NCBI GenBank assembly: GCA_036268615.1
Contig: DATATV010000101.1
Span: 1 to 64,000, forward strand
Length of the DNA stretch: 64,000 nt
DNA from: DATATV01 sp036268615
GTDB lineage: Bacteria > Actinomycetota > Actinomycetes > Mycobacteriales > Pseudonocardiaceae
Direction: 5' to 3'
A program made the position numbers and the translations under genes. Under the pieces are notes generated by a model. It was not told the DNA's origin, did no database searches, and saw only the letters and a program-made list of their open reading frames with translations. Within the stretch, counting starts at the first letter, position 1, and every line of letters starts with the position of its first letter. This document shows, one piece after another, positions 27,633 to 36,382 of the stretch.

Positions 27633-27699
27633 GGTGGTTCTCTTCGCCCGTTCGGGGAAACTGACCGAACACGTCATTCGGACGGGCGAAGACACCACC
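27633..27699 (+). terminator. Long imperfect hairpin after nudC, with nested alternative stem
   Basis: Arms at 27633-27651 (GGTGGTTCTCTTCGCCCGT) and 27682-27699 pair over about 17 bp with one bulge. The outer arm overlaps by two bases a second hairpin (GTTCGG at 27650-27655 with CCGAAC at 27665-27670), so the two may compete. It lies 48 bp past nudC and 200 bp before the subtilase gene. Most simply it is a terminator; attenuation of the downstream gene is possible. Confidence 0.55.
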
Positions 27700-27898
27700 G
27701 ACCGGGCGACCGTCGACCGGTCGCCTGCCTGCCGGAGACCCGCCCGATCGGGTCCGGTGATCGCCCAATCCTTACCATTGCTCGGACAAACGCGCACGTC
27801 AGGAGGCCGGTGACGGTCGCTTGACCACTGGGACCAGTGTGGCTGAAGGTGTGCCGGGTGCCCCGGAGGGGGGCCGTCAGGCACGTACCGAGGTGGTT
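27700..27898 (+). other. Leader region of the subtilase-like gene
   Basis: About 200 bp without a gene, presumably holding the promoter and 5' leader. AGGAGG at 27801-27806 precedes a GTG that would encode only a few codons, so it is not called. GAGGTGG at 27890-27896 is the likely ribosome-binding site for the next gene. A small GGCGACC/GGTCGCC inverted repeat lies near 27704-27723. Confidence 0.4.
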
Positions 27899-30800
27899 AT
27901 GAGTCGCAGAGCAGTGCGAAGCAGGGCGGGGTGGGCGCTGGCCACGACGGTGGTCGCGGCAGGTGCCGTCGTCACGGCGGTGGCGGTGGCGCCGTCGGCC
28001 GGGGCGACCGGCGCGCAGCCGCTCACCTCCCAGTTGATCAGCCAGCTGTCCACGGGCGCCCAGCAGCCGGTGATCGTGTTGCTGCGCGACCAGCACCCCG
28101 ACGTTCCGGCCACCCAGTCCGACGGCAGGCGCCGGACCGCGGCCACCCAGGCCGACCAGGCCGCGCTGGTCGACCAGGTGCGACAGACCGGAGCCACGAA
28201 GATCACCCAGTTCAGTGTGATCAACGGCTTCGCCGCCAGCATGACGGTCGCCGAGCGTGATCATCTGACCAGTGAGCCGCAGGTCGCCGCGGTCGTCCCG
28301 GACCTGCCGATCCGGACCGCCGCGCTGCCGGCGCCGCCCGACGGCAAGGCCCGGCCCACCGCTGCGGGCGCGCCGCCGGCCAAGCCGCTCGCGCCGAACG
28401 TCTGCCCGACCGACCCGGTCAAGCCGCTGCTGGAGCCGGAAGCGTTGCAGGCCACCAATGCCGCGTTCGCCGATCCGAGCGTGCCGCAGGCGCAGAGCCT
28501 GGCCACCGGTCAGGGCGTGAAGGTCGGCTACCTCGCCGACGGCGTGGACATCAACAACCCGGACTTCGTTCGGCCCGACGGCAGCAAGGTGTTCAGCGAC
28601 TACAAGGACTTCACCGGCGAGGGCACCGCGACCCCGGGCGACGACCGGGAGGCGTTCGGCGACGCCAGTTCGATCGCCGCGCAGGGCAAGCAGACCTACG
28701 ACCTGTCCACCTTCGTCAACCCGGCCGGCCCGCTGCCCACCGGCTGCGATGTCCAGGTGCGCGGGATGGCGCCGGGTGCGTCCCTGGTCGGCCTGAAGGT
28801 GATCGCGTCCAACGGGTTCGGCTCCACCTCGGCGGTCGTGCAGGCGATCGACTACGCGGTGAACGTCGACCACGTGGACGTGCTCAACGAGTCGCTGGGC
28901 TCCAATCCCTACCCGGACAACAACACCGACCCGTTCAGCCTGGCCAACGAGGCGGCGGTGGCGGCCGGCGTGACCGTGGTGGCCAGTGCGGGCGACGCGG
29001 GCTACGGCAACACCGTGGACAGTCCGGCGAGCGACCCGAGCGTTATCAGCGCGGGCGCCGCCACCACCTATCAGCTGATGGCGCAGACCCACCAGAACCT
29101 GCCCGGCTTCAACGGAACCTGGCTCGACAACAACGTTTCGGCCATCTCCTCCAGCGGGGTCAGCGGCAACGGGCATGTGGACGACCTGGTCGCGCCTGGT
29201 GACCTGAACTGGGCGCTGTGCACCGCGGACGCCAAGCTCTACACCGGCTGCACGAACTACCGTGGCCAGCCCGCGCCGATCCAGGCGTTCGGCGGCACCA
29301 GCGAGGCATCGCCGCTGATCGCCGGCGCGGCCGCGCTGGTCATCCAGGCGTACGAGAGCACGCACAACGGCGTGCGGCCGACTCCCGGACAGGTCAAGGA
29401 GATCCTGACCAGCACGGCGACCGACGAGTACGACCCGGCCGAGCGGCAGGGCGCCGGCCTGCTCAACGCGCTCGCGGCGGTGCAGGCGGCCAAGTCGGTG
29501 CCGGACGCCAACGGCAGCCCCGCCGCGGTGGGCAACAACCTGCTGTTCGGCACGAACGAGCTGACCGCGAGCGGTACGCCGAACAGCCCGCAGTCCTTCA
29601 CCCTGCCGGTGACCAACGTCGGCACCGCCCCGCAGACGCTGACCGCGCACGGCCGGTCGCTGTCCACCCTGCTCGCCGACCAGCGTGGCAGTGTCGCGCT
29701 GGACACCACCGCCGTCACCCCGGAGTTCGTCGGCTCCTCCGGGGCGACCGACGACTACGTGACCAGAACGTTCACCGTGCCGGCCGGCACCGACCACCTG
29801 GACGCCTCGGCGGCGTGGAGTTCGCCCAACGGCAACGCGGTGACGATGGTGCTGCTCGACCCGAAGGGCGCGTTCGCCGGCTACACCATGCCGCAGGCGG
29901 CCACCGGTCCGGACTTCGGCCACGTGGACGTGCACTCGCCGGCGGCGGGCACCTGGACCGCGCTGGTCTACAGCCCGCACACCGACGCGGGCTTCGACGG
30001 CCCGGTGAACTACGAGTTCACCAGCCGGGCCTACACCGGTTTCGGCACCGTCGCCGGCCCGCCGCTGACGCTGGCCCCCGGGCAGACCGGCACCCTGCGG
30101 GTGGCCGCGAACACCCCGGCCGCCGCCGGTGACCTGGCCGCGGCGCTGGAGGTCGATACCGGCACCCACCAGCGGTTCGCGGTGCCGATGGTGCTGCGCA
30201 GCCTGATCGGCACCGACGGTGCCTTCAGTGGTGTGCTGACCGGCGGCAACGGTCGGGGCGGCGGTCCGGCCCAGCAGAACACCTACCGGTTCACCGTGCC
30301 GCCCGGCCAGCACGATGTCGGCGTGAGCGTGACGCTGCACGGGGACGTGAACCAGACCGTGGTCGGCTACCTGGTCAGCCCGGACGGCCAGATCCTCAGC
30401 CAGGCGTCCAACGTGCAGGCGCTGGACGACATCGGCAATCCGACCGAGTACGCCGAGTCGGTGCAGGGTTACGCGCGCGATCCGCTGCCCGGCCAGTGGT
30501 CCTATGTGGTCACCCTGGCCAACCCGGTGAGCGGCTCGACCACCCGTGATCCGTTCAGCGGCAAGGTCAGCTTCGACACGGTGAACATCACCGCCGACAA
30601 TCTGCCGACCGGCGCGGCAACCGTACTGCCGCAAGGGAAACCGGTCACCGTCGCGGTCCACGTGCACAACACCGGCGCGGCCGCCGGGTCGTACTTCGTG
30701 GACGCGCGCTCGCCTGCCATGGCCGATCTGCAGCTGACCCCGGGCAGTTCGGCGGCGAACGTCCCGCTGGGCACGTCGGCGTCCACGCCCTACGTGGTGC

Positions 30801-31288
30801 CCACCGAGACCACCGGCCTGATCGGCGTGACCTCCGCGTCGATCCCGGTGTCGGCCGACCTGTACGCGAACACCGGGGAGCCGGAGGTGCTCGGCGCGCC
30901 CGGCCCCGGCAACACCGCCGTCGCGTTCGTCAACTCGGCGGCGATCAGTCCCGGCCGGTGGGGCCTGGAGGCCGACCCGGTCGGCCCGTTCGACGCGGCC
31001 GTGTCCGGGGTGGCCAACCTCACCCTGATGGCGCACACCCAGGGCTTCGACTCGGCGGTCACCTCGTCCACCGGGGACCAGTGGCTGGGCAGCGTCGCCG
31101 CGCAGCCGCCGGCCGTGCATCCGCTCGCGGTGGACCCGGGCGCGACCGGGACGATCACCGTCACGATCACGCCGAACGCGGCCAAGGGCAGTCAGGTCTC
31201 GGGCGTCCTGTACGTGGACGGCACCACGCTGTCCAACTCGGCGGGCGACGAGCTGATCGCCCTGCCGTACAGCTACAAGGTCGGCTGA
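27899..31288 (+). CDS. Secreted S8-type (subtilase-like) protein lacking the usual catalytic His
   Basis: A 1129-residue precursor with a classic signal peptide (basic n-region, hydrophobic core ATTVVAAGAVVTAVAVA, ending near APSAGATG). An inhibitor-I9-like propeptide follows, then a subtilase domain (about 200-500): VKVGYLADGVD in place of the Asp box, LNESLGSN with the oxyanion Asn, and FGGTSEASP with the nucleophile Ser. The expected HGTHVAG motif is absent; that region reads DREAFGDASSIAAQG. The C-terminal 600 residues resemble beta-sandwich domains of large extracellular subtilases. ATG 27899 is chosen for the signal peptide and RBS; an upstream TTG would add a non-signal extension. It may be a pseudopeptidase or have an altered triad. 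Confidence 0.88.
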   Translation: MSRRAVRSRAGWALATTVVAAGAVVTAVAVAPSAGATGAQPLTSQLISQLSTGAQQPVIVLLRDQHPDVPATQSDGRRRTAATQADQAALVDQVRQTGATKITQFSVINGFAASMTVAERDHLTSEPQVAAVVPDLPIRTAALPAPPDGKARPTAAGAPPAKPLAPNVCPTDPVKPLLEPEALQATNAAFADPSVPQAQSLATGQGVKVGYLADGVDINNPDFVRPDGSKVFSDYKDFTGEGTATPGDDREAFGDASSIAAQGKQTYDLSTFVNPAGPLPTGCDVQVRGMAPGASLVGLKVIASNGFGSTSAVVQAIDYAVNVDHVDVLNESLGSNPYPDNNTDPFSLANEAAVAAGVTVVASAGDAGYGNTVDSPASDPSVISAGAATTYQLMAQTHQNLPGFNGTWLDNNVSAISSSGVSGNGHVDDLVAPGDLNWALCTADAKLYTGCTNYRGQPAPIQAFGGTSEASPLIAGAAALVIQAYESTHNGVRPTPGQVKEILTSTATDEYDPAERQGAGLLNALAAVQAAKSVPDANGSPAAVGNNLLFGTNELTASGTPNSPQSFTLPVTNVGTAPQTLTAHGRSLSTLLADQRGSVALDTTAVTPEFVGSSGATDDYVTRTFTVPAGTDHLDASAAWSSPNGNAVTMVLLDPKGAFAGYTMPQAATGPDFGHVDVHSPAAGTWTALVYSPHTDAGFDGPVNYEFTSRAYTGFGTVAGPPLTLAPGQTGTLRVAANTPAAAGDLAAALEVDTGTHQRFAVPMVLRSLIGTDGAFSGVLTGGNGRGGGPAQQNTYRFTVPPGQHDVGVSVTLHGDVNQTVVGYLVSPDGQILSQASNVQALDDIGNPTEYAESVQGYARDPLPGQWSYVVTLANPVSGSTTRDPFSGKVSFDTVNITADNLPTGAATVLPQGKPVTVAVHVHNTGAAAGSYFVDARSPAMADLQLTPGSSAANVPLGTSASTPYVVPTETTGLIGVTSASIPVSADLYANTGEPEVLGAPGPGNTAVAFVNSAAISPGRWGLEADPVGPFDAAVSGVANLTLMAHTQGFDSAVTSSTGDQWLGSVAAQPPAVHPLAVDPGATGTITVTITPNAAKGSQVSGVLYVDGTTLSNSAGDELIALPYSYKVG

Positions 31289-31312
31289 CCGCACGGAACT
31301 GACCGCACGGAA
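31285..31312 (+). repeat. 14-bp perfect tandem duplication at gene end
   Basis: CTGACCGCACGGAA is repeated exactly twice in tandem, beginning one base before the subtilase stop codon, and followed by a partial third copy (CTGATCGG). It lies immediately before the terminator hairpin and is probably a slippage product. Confidence 0.75.
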
Positions 31313-31318
31313 CTGATC

Positions 31319-31348
31319 GGGCCCGGCGACCGCGCGGTCGCCGGGCCC
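31319..31348 (+). terminator. Palindromic terminator after subtilase gene
   Basis: A perfect 30-bp palindrome (GGGCCCGGCGACCGC and its complement with no extra loop bases) 30 bp past the stop codon. It would fold into a very stable GC hairpin. No U-tract is present. Confidence 0.8.
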
Positions 31349-31474
31349 ACCGCTGTGTGCTCGCTGTGAGTGAACTGTGCGACACCGAGAGTTCTGATCT
31401 CGTTCTGAGATCTCGTTGCCACGATCCAACTGACCGGCGGCACCGCCGGGAGCAGCGAGAACAGGAGGAACACG

Positions 31475-32191
31475 GTGGGCGTGGTCAGCGGGTTGGGTAT
31501 CCGGCGACACTGGAAGGCGTGGACGGTCGGGGTGGTCGTCGCGGCCGTGGTGCTGGTGGTCGGGGTGCCGTTCGCCTACATCCACCTGTTCAACTCCGGC
31601 CAGCCGGCCGCGCTGACCCTGGACAGCGGCACCGCCGGGTCGAGCGTCGGCGCCACCGTGCCGACCGACGGGAGCTGGCGGATCGCCCAGGACGGCAGGA
31701 CCACCACCGGCTACCGGGTGCACGAGGTGCTGGCCGGGCAGAGCACCACGGCGGTCGGCCGGACCAGCAGTGTGACCGGCGGTGTCGCGGTCAGCGGCAG
31801 CGCGGTGACCAGCGGCAGCTTCACCGCCGACCTGAAGACGGTGACCAGTGACAAGAGCCAGCGGGACGCGCAGTTCCAGGGGCGGATCATGCAGACCGCC
31901 CAGTACCCGACGGCGACCTTCGCGCTCACCCGGCCGATCGACCTGGGCGCCACCCCGGTCGTCGGCCGGACCTACACCGCGCAGGCGACCGGAAACCTGA
32001 CCCTGCACGGCACGACCAAGCCGGTCACCTTCGCCGTCAGGGCGGTCCGCACCGGCAACACGATCACCGTCCAGGGCTCGATCCCGGTCGTCTTCGCCGA
32101 CTACGGGATCAGCTCGCCCAGCTTCGGCTCGTTCGTCAAGGTCGACCCGAACGGGACGCTGGAGTTCCTGCTGGACCTGAAGCACAGCTGA
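31475..32191 (+). CDS. YceI family protein, membrane-anchored
   Basis: A 238-residue protein with an N-terminal transmembrane anchor (about residues 15-38, WTVGVVVAAVVLVVGVPFAY) and a YceI-like lipocalin-type beta barrel. DGSWRIAQDG, FTADLKTVTSDKSQRD and NLTLHGTTKPVTF are family segments. YceI proteins bind polyisoprenoid or other amphipathic lipids outside the cytoplasmic membrane, and a stress role is often proposed. GTG 31475 has an AGGAGGA site at good spacing. The gene sits between two terminators and is convergent with jetC, so it is monocistronic. Confidence 0.88.
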   Translation: MGVVSGLGIRRHWKAWTVGVVVAAVVLVVGVPFAYIHLFNSGQPAALTLDSGTAGSSVGATVPTDGSWRIAQDGRTTTGYRVHEVLAGQSTTAVGRTSSVTGGVAVSGSAVTSGSFTADLKTVTSDKSQRDAQFQGRIMQTAQYPTATFALTRPIDLGATPVVGRTYTAQATGNLTLHGTTKPVTFAVRAVRTGNTITVQGSIPVVFADYGISSPSFGSFVKVDPNGTLEFLLDLKHS

Positions 32192-32195
32192 GCCG

Positions 32196-32252
32196 GAGCC
32201 GGCCGCGCGCCGACGGACCGTCCACAACGGACCGTCCGCGCGCGGCCGGCTC
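32196..32252. terminator. Bidirectional terminator between YceI gene and jetC
   Basis: A 15-bp perfect stem (GAGCCGGCCGCGCGC, 32196-32210, with 32238-32252), extended inward by further pairs around GACGG/CCGTC. It fills the whole 63-bp gap between two convergent genes and ends 2 bp from the jetC stop. It closes the jetABC operon, leaving no room for a jetD gene. Confidence 0.88.
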
Positions 32253-32254
32253 GG

Positions 32255-35200
32255 TCAGTCCTCGGTGTGCGCCAGGTCGGCGCCGTCCCAGACGGTGTGC
32301 GTGCACGCGACCCCACGGCCGGACTTGGGCCGCAGCACGTCGTAGATGTGCATCCTCGGGATCTTCTCCGAGACGCCCCAACCGCTGGGCCAGGTGATGA
32401 TCCAGTCCATGTCCAGGTCCACCAGCAGGCCGAGCATCCGGGCGATGGTCGGGTCGTCCAGCCGCTCGAACGCCTCGTCCAGCAGCACCAGCCGCAGCGG
32501 GTCGACCTCGTCGCCTGCCGTGCCGGCCGAGCCGCTGACCGCGCTGTAGAACGCCGCCGCCGCCGCGAACAGGGTCACATAGGACACCAGCCGGGTCTCC
32601 CCGGAGGACAGTTGGCGCATCCGCCGGGTGCGTGGCTTGCCGTCCGGTCCGGAGTCGCCGACCCGGACGGTGAACGTGTACCAGGACCGGTAGTCCAGTG
32701 CCCTGGTGAGGATTTCCGCGTAACCACCGGAGTTCGCGTCCCGCTGGGCGTCGATCCGCTCGGTGAAGGCCCGGCGCAGCGTCTCGTCCTGTTCCGGGGT
32801 GCGCTCGGCGAAGGGCATCCGGACCAGCTTCAGCGCCTCCAGCGTCGTCTCGTCCAGCGCCGCCGAGGGCCGCCACTCCAGTTGGACGTGCACGCCCTGG
32901 CTGGACCGGGCCACGTCGAGCATGTCGTTCATTCGTTTGGCCAGGTCCTCGGCCACCGAGATCTGCCCGTGCAGCCGCTCGGCCAGGTTGCGCAGCATGA
33001 ACGTGGCGAAGATGTCCTGGTAGCGCTCGCCGAGATAACCGCGCTGCTCGCCGAGTTGCGCGCTGACCGCGCGGGCCGCCTCGGCCACCGGGCGCGGGCC
33101 CTGCTCGCCGATCACCACGATGGTCAGGATGCCGGCGGTGCGCTCCGGGGTGATCTCGTGGCTGCCGGCCAGCGCGCTCTGCAACGCCTGCAGCTTGGTG
33201 ATCACCGTCTCCTCGCTGGCCGGCCGCTGGTCCACCGCGGCGAGCACGGCCAGCGCCTCGCCCGGGTCGTCGGGCAACGGCTCCGGCTCGGGCAGCGCCG
33301 CCGAGCAGACACCCGGCGCCGCGACGGCCGCCCGGAATCCGGCCAGCGCGGCACGTTGCGCTTCGGCCTTCGCCTCGATCGTGCTGACCTTGCCCTCCAG
33401 CACGGTTTCCGTCTTCACCACCTGGTTGGACAGGTCGGTCGCGGCGGTCCGCCGGCCCGGCAGCGCCGCCCGCAGCGCCCGCCGCTCCTTGTCCAATGTG
33501 GACAGCTGGCCGGCCACCCGCTGGGCCTCACCGCCGACCGCCGAGGTCAGCTCGGCCAGTGCGGCCGCCTCGCCGCCGAACTCCGCGCACTGCGCCTCGG
33601 CCGCGGTGGTCGCGTCGCCGAGGTCGTCCATCGCCGCCTGGTGGTCGTGCAGCGCGTCGGCCAGGTCGCGCACGCTGCCCAGGCACCGGCCGAGCATGGT
33701 GTCGCGCAACTGTTCCGCGCTCGTTCGCGCGGCCGACGCGGCCGCGTTCGCCCGCTGCAACGTCTCCACGTCGGCGGGCAGGCCGGCCTCGGCCGCGGTC
33801 TGGGCCAGCTCGATCTGCGCGGCCTGGTTGCGCTGGTCGGCCTGGTCGAGTTCAGCACGCAGCCGGGCCGCCTTCGCGGTCGCCTCCTCGGCGCTGCGCA
33901 CCGCGGTGGCCAGCGTGGCGTGCGCGGTGATCAGCGCCCGGTCGTCCGGGAACGCGGCGAGATGCCGGTCCCAGGCGGCCACCCGCTCGGAGTGCCCGGT
34001 CAGCTCGTCGTCGACGACGGCCCGTTCCTCGGTGAGCGCCTCGATCTGCTCGACGAGTTCCGCGGTGCGCCGGGCCCGGGCCGCCTCCCGGGCGCCCGCC
34101 CCGACGAACTCGGCGGCCGGCTTGGTCAGCCCGCCGCTGAGCACCCCGGCCCGCCAGCGGCCGTCGGTGCCGATGGCCATCCCGGCCGTGCTCTGCACCG
34201 CGGTGGACACCGAGGCGAGCAGGCCGCGGACCAGGTCCACCGGCACCGGGCAGCCCGGTTCCACCGCCGGCACGAGCAGGTCGCCGAGCGGACCGTCCAC
34301 AGTGGAACCGTCGGACGGCCGGGCGAACAGGTCGGCGACCGGCGCGTCGGCAAGCGTGCCGTCCGCGCGCACCCACGCGGCGAGCAGCCCACTGGCCTGG
34401 AGTGCCGCCTCCAGCCCGGCCCGCGCGGGTTCTGGCACGTCGGGGGCGAAGTCGACCAGCCGGTGGAAGGGCGCGCCGGCGGCCGGGTCACGGTCGGCGG
34501 TCGCGTAGGGCGGTGGCGGCGGGTCGGCAGCCACCCCGCCGCGCAGGGTGATCAGCTCGGCCTCGGCGGCGGTCGTCCGCGCGGCCACCGCGTCCACCCG
34601 CTGCTGCGCGGTCACCACGGCCTGGCGCAGCGCGTGCAGCCGGGGCGCGGCCCACTCCCGGGCGGACTCCTGCACCGCGCGGGTCTGCTCCGCGCCGGCG
34701 ATCAACTCCTCAAGGCTCGGCGGCTGCACCGGCCGGCCTGCGTCGGCGAACGGGCCGGACGTGGTCCAGGCCAGTGCGCGCTCCCGCCAGTCGGCGGCCG
34801 CGTCGATCCGCCGCTGACCGGCCTCGTTGCGCCGGCCGGCGGACTCGGTCGCCTCCAGCTGCGCCTGCCGGGCCGACTGCCGCAGTGCGTCCAGCGCACG
34901 GCCCTGCCGGTCCAGGTCCACCGCGCGCTCGGTCAACGACAGGGTCAGCGCGGCCCGCTGGCCGACCACCCCGGCGACCTGCTCGGCCCGGGCGGCCGCG
35001 GTGCGCAGCTCGGTCTCCAGTGCCTCCGGGTGCACCTCGGGCGGCACCCGCCGCTCGATCTCCAGCGGCGCGGCCTCCGGGTCGGGCTTGGCCCGCACCA
35101 GCTCGGTCACCGCGCCCGGCGTCGCGCCGGGCGCGTGCGGCACCCGGGGGCACAGGTTGGCGTCCAGGCCGGCCGCGGAGAGCTGCCGGCGGGCGAGTTC

Positions 35201-36382
35201 GGCCAGTTCGCTCGCCGCTGAGGTGTCCTGGCCCAGCCTGCGCAGCACCGAGAGCACCGTCTCCACCGCCCGGTCGGCGTGCGTGCGGTGCTTGGTCGCG
35301 GTCTCCAGCGCGCCGGCCGCGGCCGCGCGGGCCTGCGCGACCAGCCGCTCGCGGTCGCCGAGGTCGCGAAGGCCTTGGTAGGCGGGCAGTTCCTTGAGCG
35401 AGTCGATGGTGTTCTCCAGCTCGCCGTCGCGCCGCTCGTCGGCCGCCACCTCGGCGACGGCCGCGGCGTGCTTCGCGGTCTGCTGTTCCAGCCGGGCAGC
35501 CAGTTGGCGTTGCTCGTTCTGCTCCGCGGCCAGCGCCGAACTCGCGCCGCGCGCCCTCTCCGCGGCCGTCCGCAGCGCCGCCAGCGCGTAACCCGAGTAA
35601 CTGGAAAGGAACGCGGACAACGCGGTGTCCGCTGTGGACAGTCGATTGATGTTCTCCCGGATCGACTCCAGGTCCTCGAACGACGTGCCCAGCTGTTCGA
35701 TCATGCTCGCGTCCAGCGGCGGCAGCGCGTCGGACAGGATCTGTTCCAGCTGCCCTTCCAACACCTTCAGGCCGACGTCGGGGTTGCGCAGCGTGCGTTG
35801 CAGGTGCAGCAGATCGCCGTAGCGGCCGGCCGGCATCCCGTAGACGAGTTCGGCCACCCCGGCCCGGAACGCGCCCTCGTCGAGCACCCGGTCGGCGCCG
35901 ATCTCCTCGCGCAGCTGCGCCTGCCCCAGCGGCACCCGGTCGGGTCCGGCCAGGTGCACGTCGACGCCGATCCGGGCGTCGGTGATGAACCGCCACGAGT
36001 CGCTGACCTGCTGGGCGGTCGCCGACGCCTTCAGACCCAGCCCGCAGGTGAGGTAGTGGTCCGCGCCGGTCTCGTCCAGCCGGCGCAGTTCGACCCAGGC
36101 GTAGCCGATCCGGTTGGGGCCGCCGTCGTAGTCGTCCAGCATCAGCCTGCGGATGCTGACCGTGTCGAAGCCCTTGGACCCGAGCTGCCGCAGGTCGCCG
36201 TCCAGGCACAGCGGCAGCAGCAGTTCGAGCGTGCGCGACTTGCCCGAACCGTTGGTGCCCTGGAACACCGCGCGGCCGCCGGAGAAGTCGAATTCCTGCT
36301 CGTCGTACTGCCAGATGTTCACGATCCCGCCGCGGTGCAGGCGCCACCGGTCGGCAGCGGGGATGCCGTTCGCGGCCGTCAT
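32255..36382 (-). CDS. jetC: Wadjet JetC-type SMC ATPase (TIGR02680)
   Basis: A 1375-residue SMC/MukB-like ATPase of TIGR02680. Walker A (GTNGSGKS) is at residues 42-49. Long heptad-rich coiled-coil arms flank a central hinge-like region, and the C-terminus carries the ABC signature RQLSSGE and Walker B LLDEAFERLDD (about 1300), so the head is intact. In Wadjet systems JetC is the motor that extrudes plasmid DNA loops with JetA (kleisin-like) and JetB. The start overlaps the jetB stop (ATGA). This family normally occurs in a four-gene neighbourhood with TIGR02677, TIGR02678 and TIGR02679; the last, the JetD nuclease, is not present. Confidence 0.92.
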   Translation of the reverse strand: MTAANGIPAADRWRLHRGGIVNIWQYDEQEFDFSGGRAVFQGTNGSGKSRTLELLLPLCLDGDLRQLGSKGFDTVSIRRLMLDDYDGGPNRIGYAWVELRRLDETGADHYLTCGLGLKASATAQQVSDSWRFITDARIGVDVHLAGPDRVPLGQAQLREEIGADRVLDEGAFRAGVAELVYGMPAGRYGDLLHLQRTLRNPDVGLKVLEGQLEQILSDALPPLDASMIEQLGTSFEDLESIRENINRLSTADTALSAFLSSYSGYALAALRTAAERARGASSALAAEQNEQRQLAARLEQQTAKHAAAVAEVAADERRDGELENTIDSLKELPAYQGLRDLGDRERLVAQARAAAAGALETATKHRTHADRAVETVLSVLRRLGQDTSAASELAELARRQLSAAGLDANLCPRVPHAPGATPGAVTELVRAKPDPEAAPLEIERRVPPEVHPEALETELRTAAARAEQVAGVVGQRAALTLSLTERAVDLDRQGRALDALRQSARQAQLEATESAGRRNEAGQRRIDAAADWRERALAWTTSGPFADAGRPVQPPSLEELIAGAEQTRAVQESAREWAAPRLHALRQAVVTAQQRVDAVAARTTAAEAELITLRGGVAADPPPPPYATADRDPAAGAPFHRLVDFAPDVPEPARAGLEAALQASGLLAAWVRADGTLADAPVADLFARPSDGSTVDGPLGDLLVPAVEPGCPVPVDLVRGLLASVSTAVQSTAGMAIGTDGRWRAGVLSGGLTKPAAEFVGAGAREAARARRTAELVEQIEALTEERAVVDDELTGHSERVAAWDRHLAAFPDDRALITAHATLATAVRSAEEATAKAARLRAELDQADQRNQAAQIELAQTAAEAGLPADVETLQRANAAASAARTSAEQLRDTMLGRCLGSVRDLADALHDHQAAMDDLGDATTAAEAQCAEFGGEAAALAELTSAVGGEAQRVAGQLSTLDKERRALRAALPGRRTAATDLSNQVVKTETVLEGKVSTIEAKAEAQRAALAGFRAAVAAPGVCSAALPEPEPLPDDPGEALAVLAAVDQRPASEETVITKLQALQSALAGSHEITPERTAGILTIVVIGEQGPRPVAEAARAVSAQLGEQRGYLGERYQDIFATFMLRNLAERLHGQISVAEDLAKRMNDMLDVARSSQGVHVQLEWRPSAALDETTLEALKLVRMPFAERTPEQDETLRRAFTERIDAQRDANSGGYAEILTRALDYRSWYTFTVRVGDSGPDGKPRTRRMRQLSSGETRLVSYVTLFAAAAAFYSAVSGSAGTAGDEVDPLRLVLLDEAFERLDDPTIARMLGLLVDLDMDWIITWPSGWGVSEKIPRMHIYDVLRPKSGRGVACTHTVWDGADLAHTED

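Noticed and set aside
27801..27824. Short GTG-initiated leader peptide after AGGAGG upstream of the subtilase gene
   Set aside because: It would be only a few codons with very tight spacing to the site; there is not enough evidence to call it.
27674..32227. 1517-codon open frame on the minus strand opposite the subtilase and YceI genes
   Set aside because: It is the antisense shadow of GC-rich coding sequence: composition is dominated by Arg, Gly, Val and His with no domain, and the plus-strand genes have signal peptide, motifs and ribosome-binding sites.
31475..32254. Possible jetD gene downstream of jetC
   Set aside because: The only gene here is the plus-strand YceI family gene, with its own ribosome-binding site, and a terminator fills the gap. 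No Toprim or DUF2399-like sequence is visible on the minus strand.
32267..35221. 984-codon plus-strand open frame over jetC
   Set aside because: Shadow of jetC, whose minus-strand frame holds Walker A, signature and Walker B motifs in the right order.
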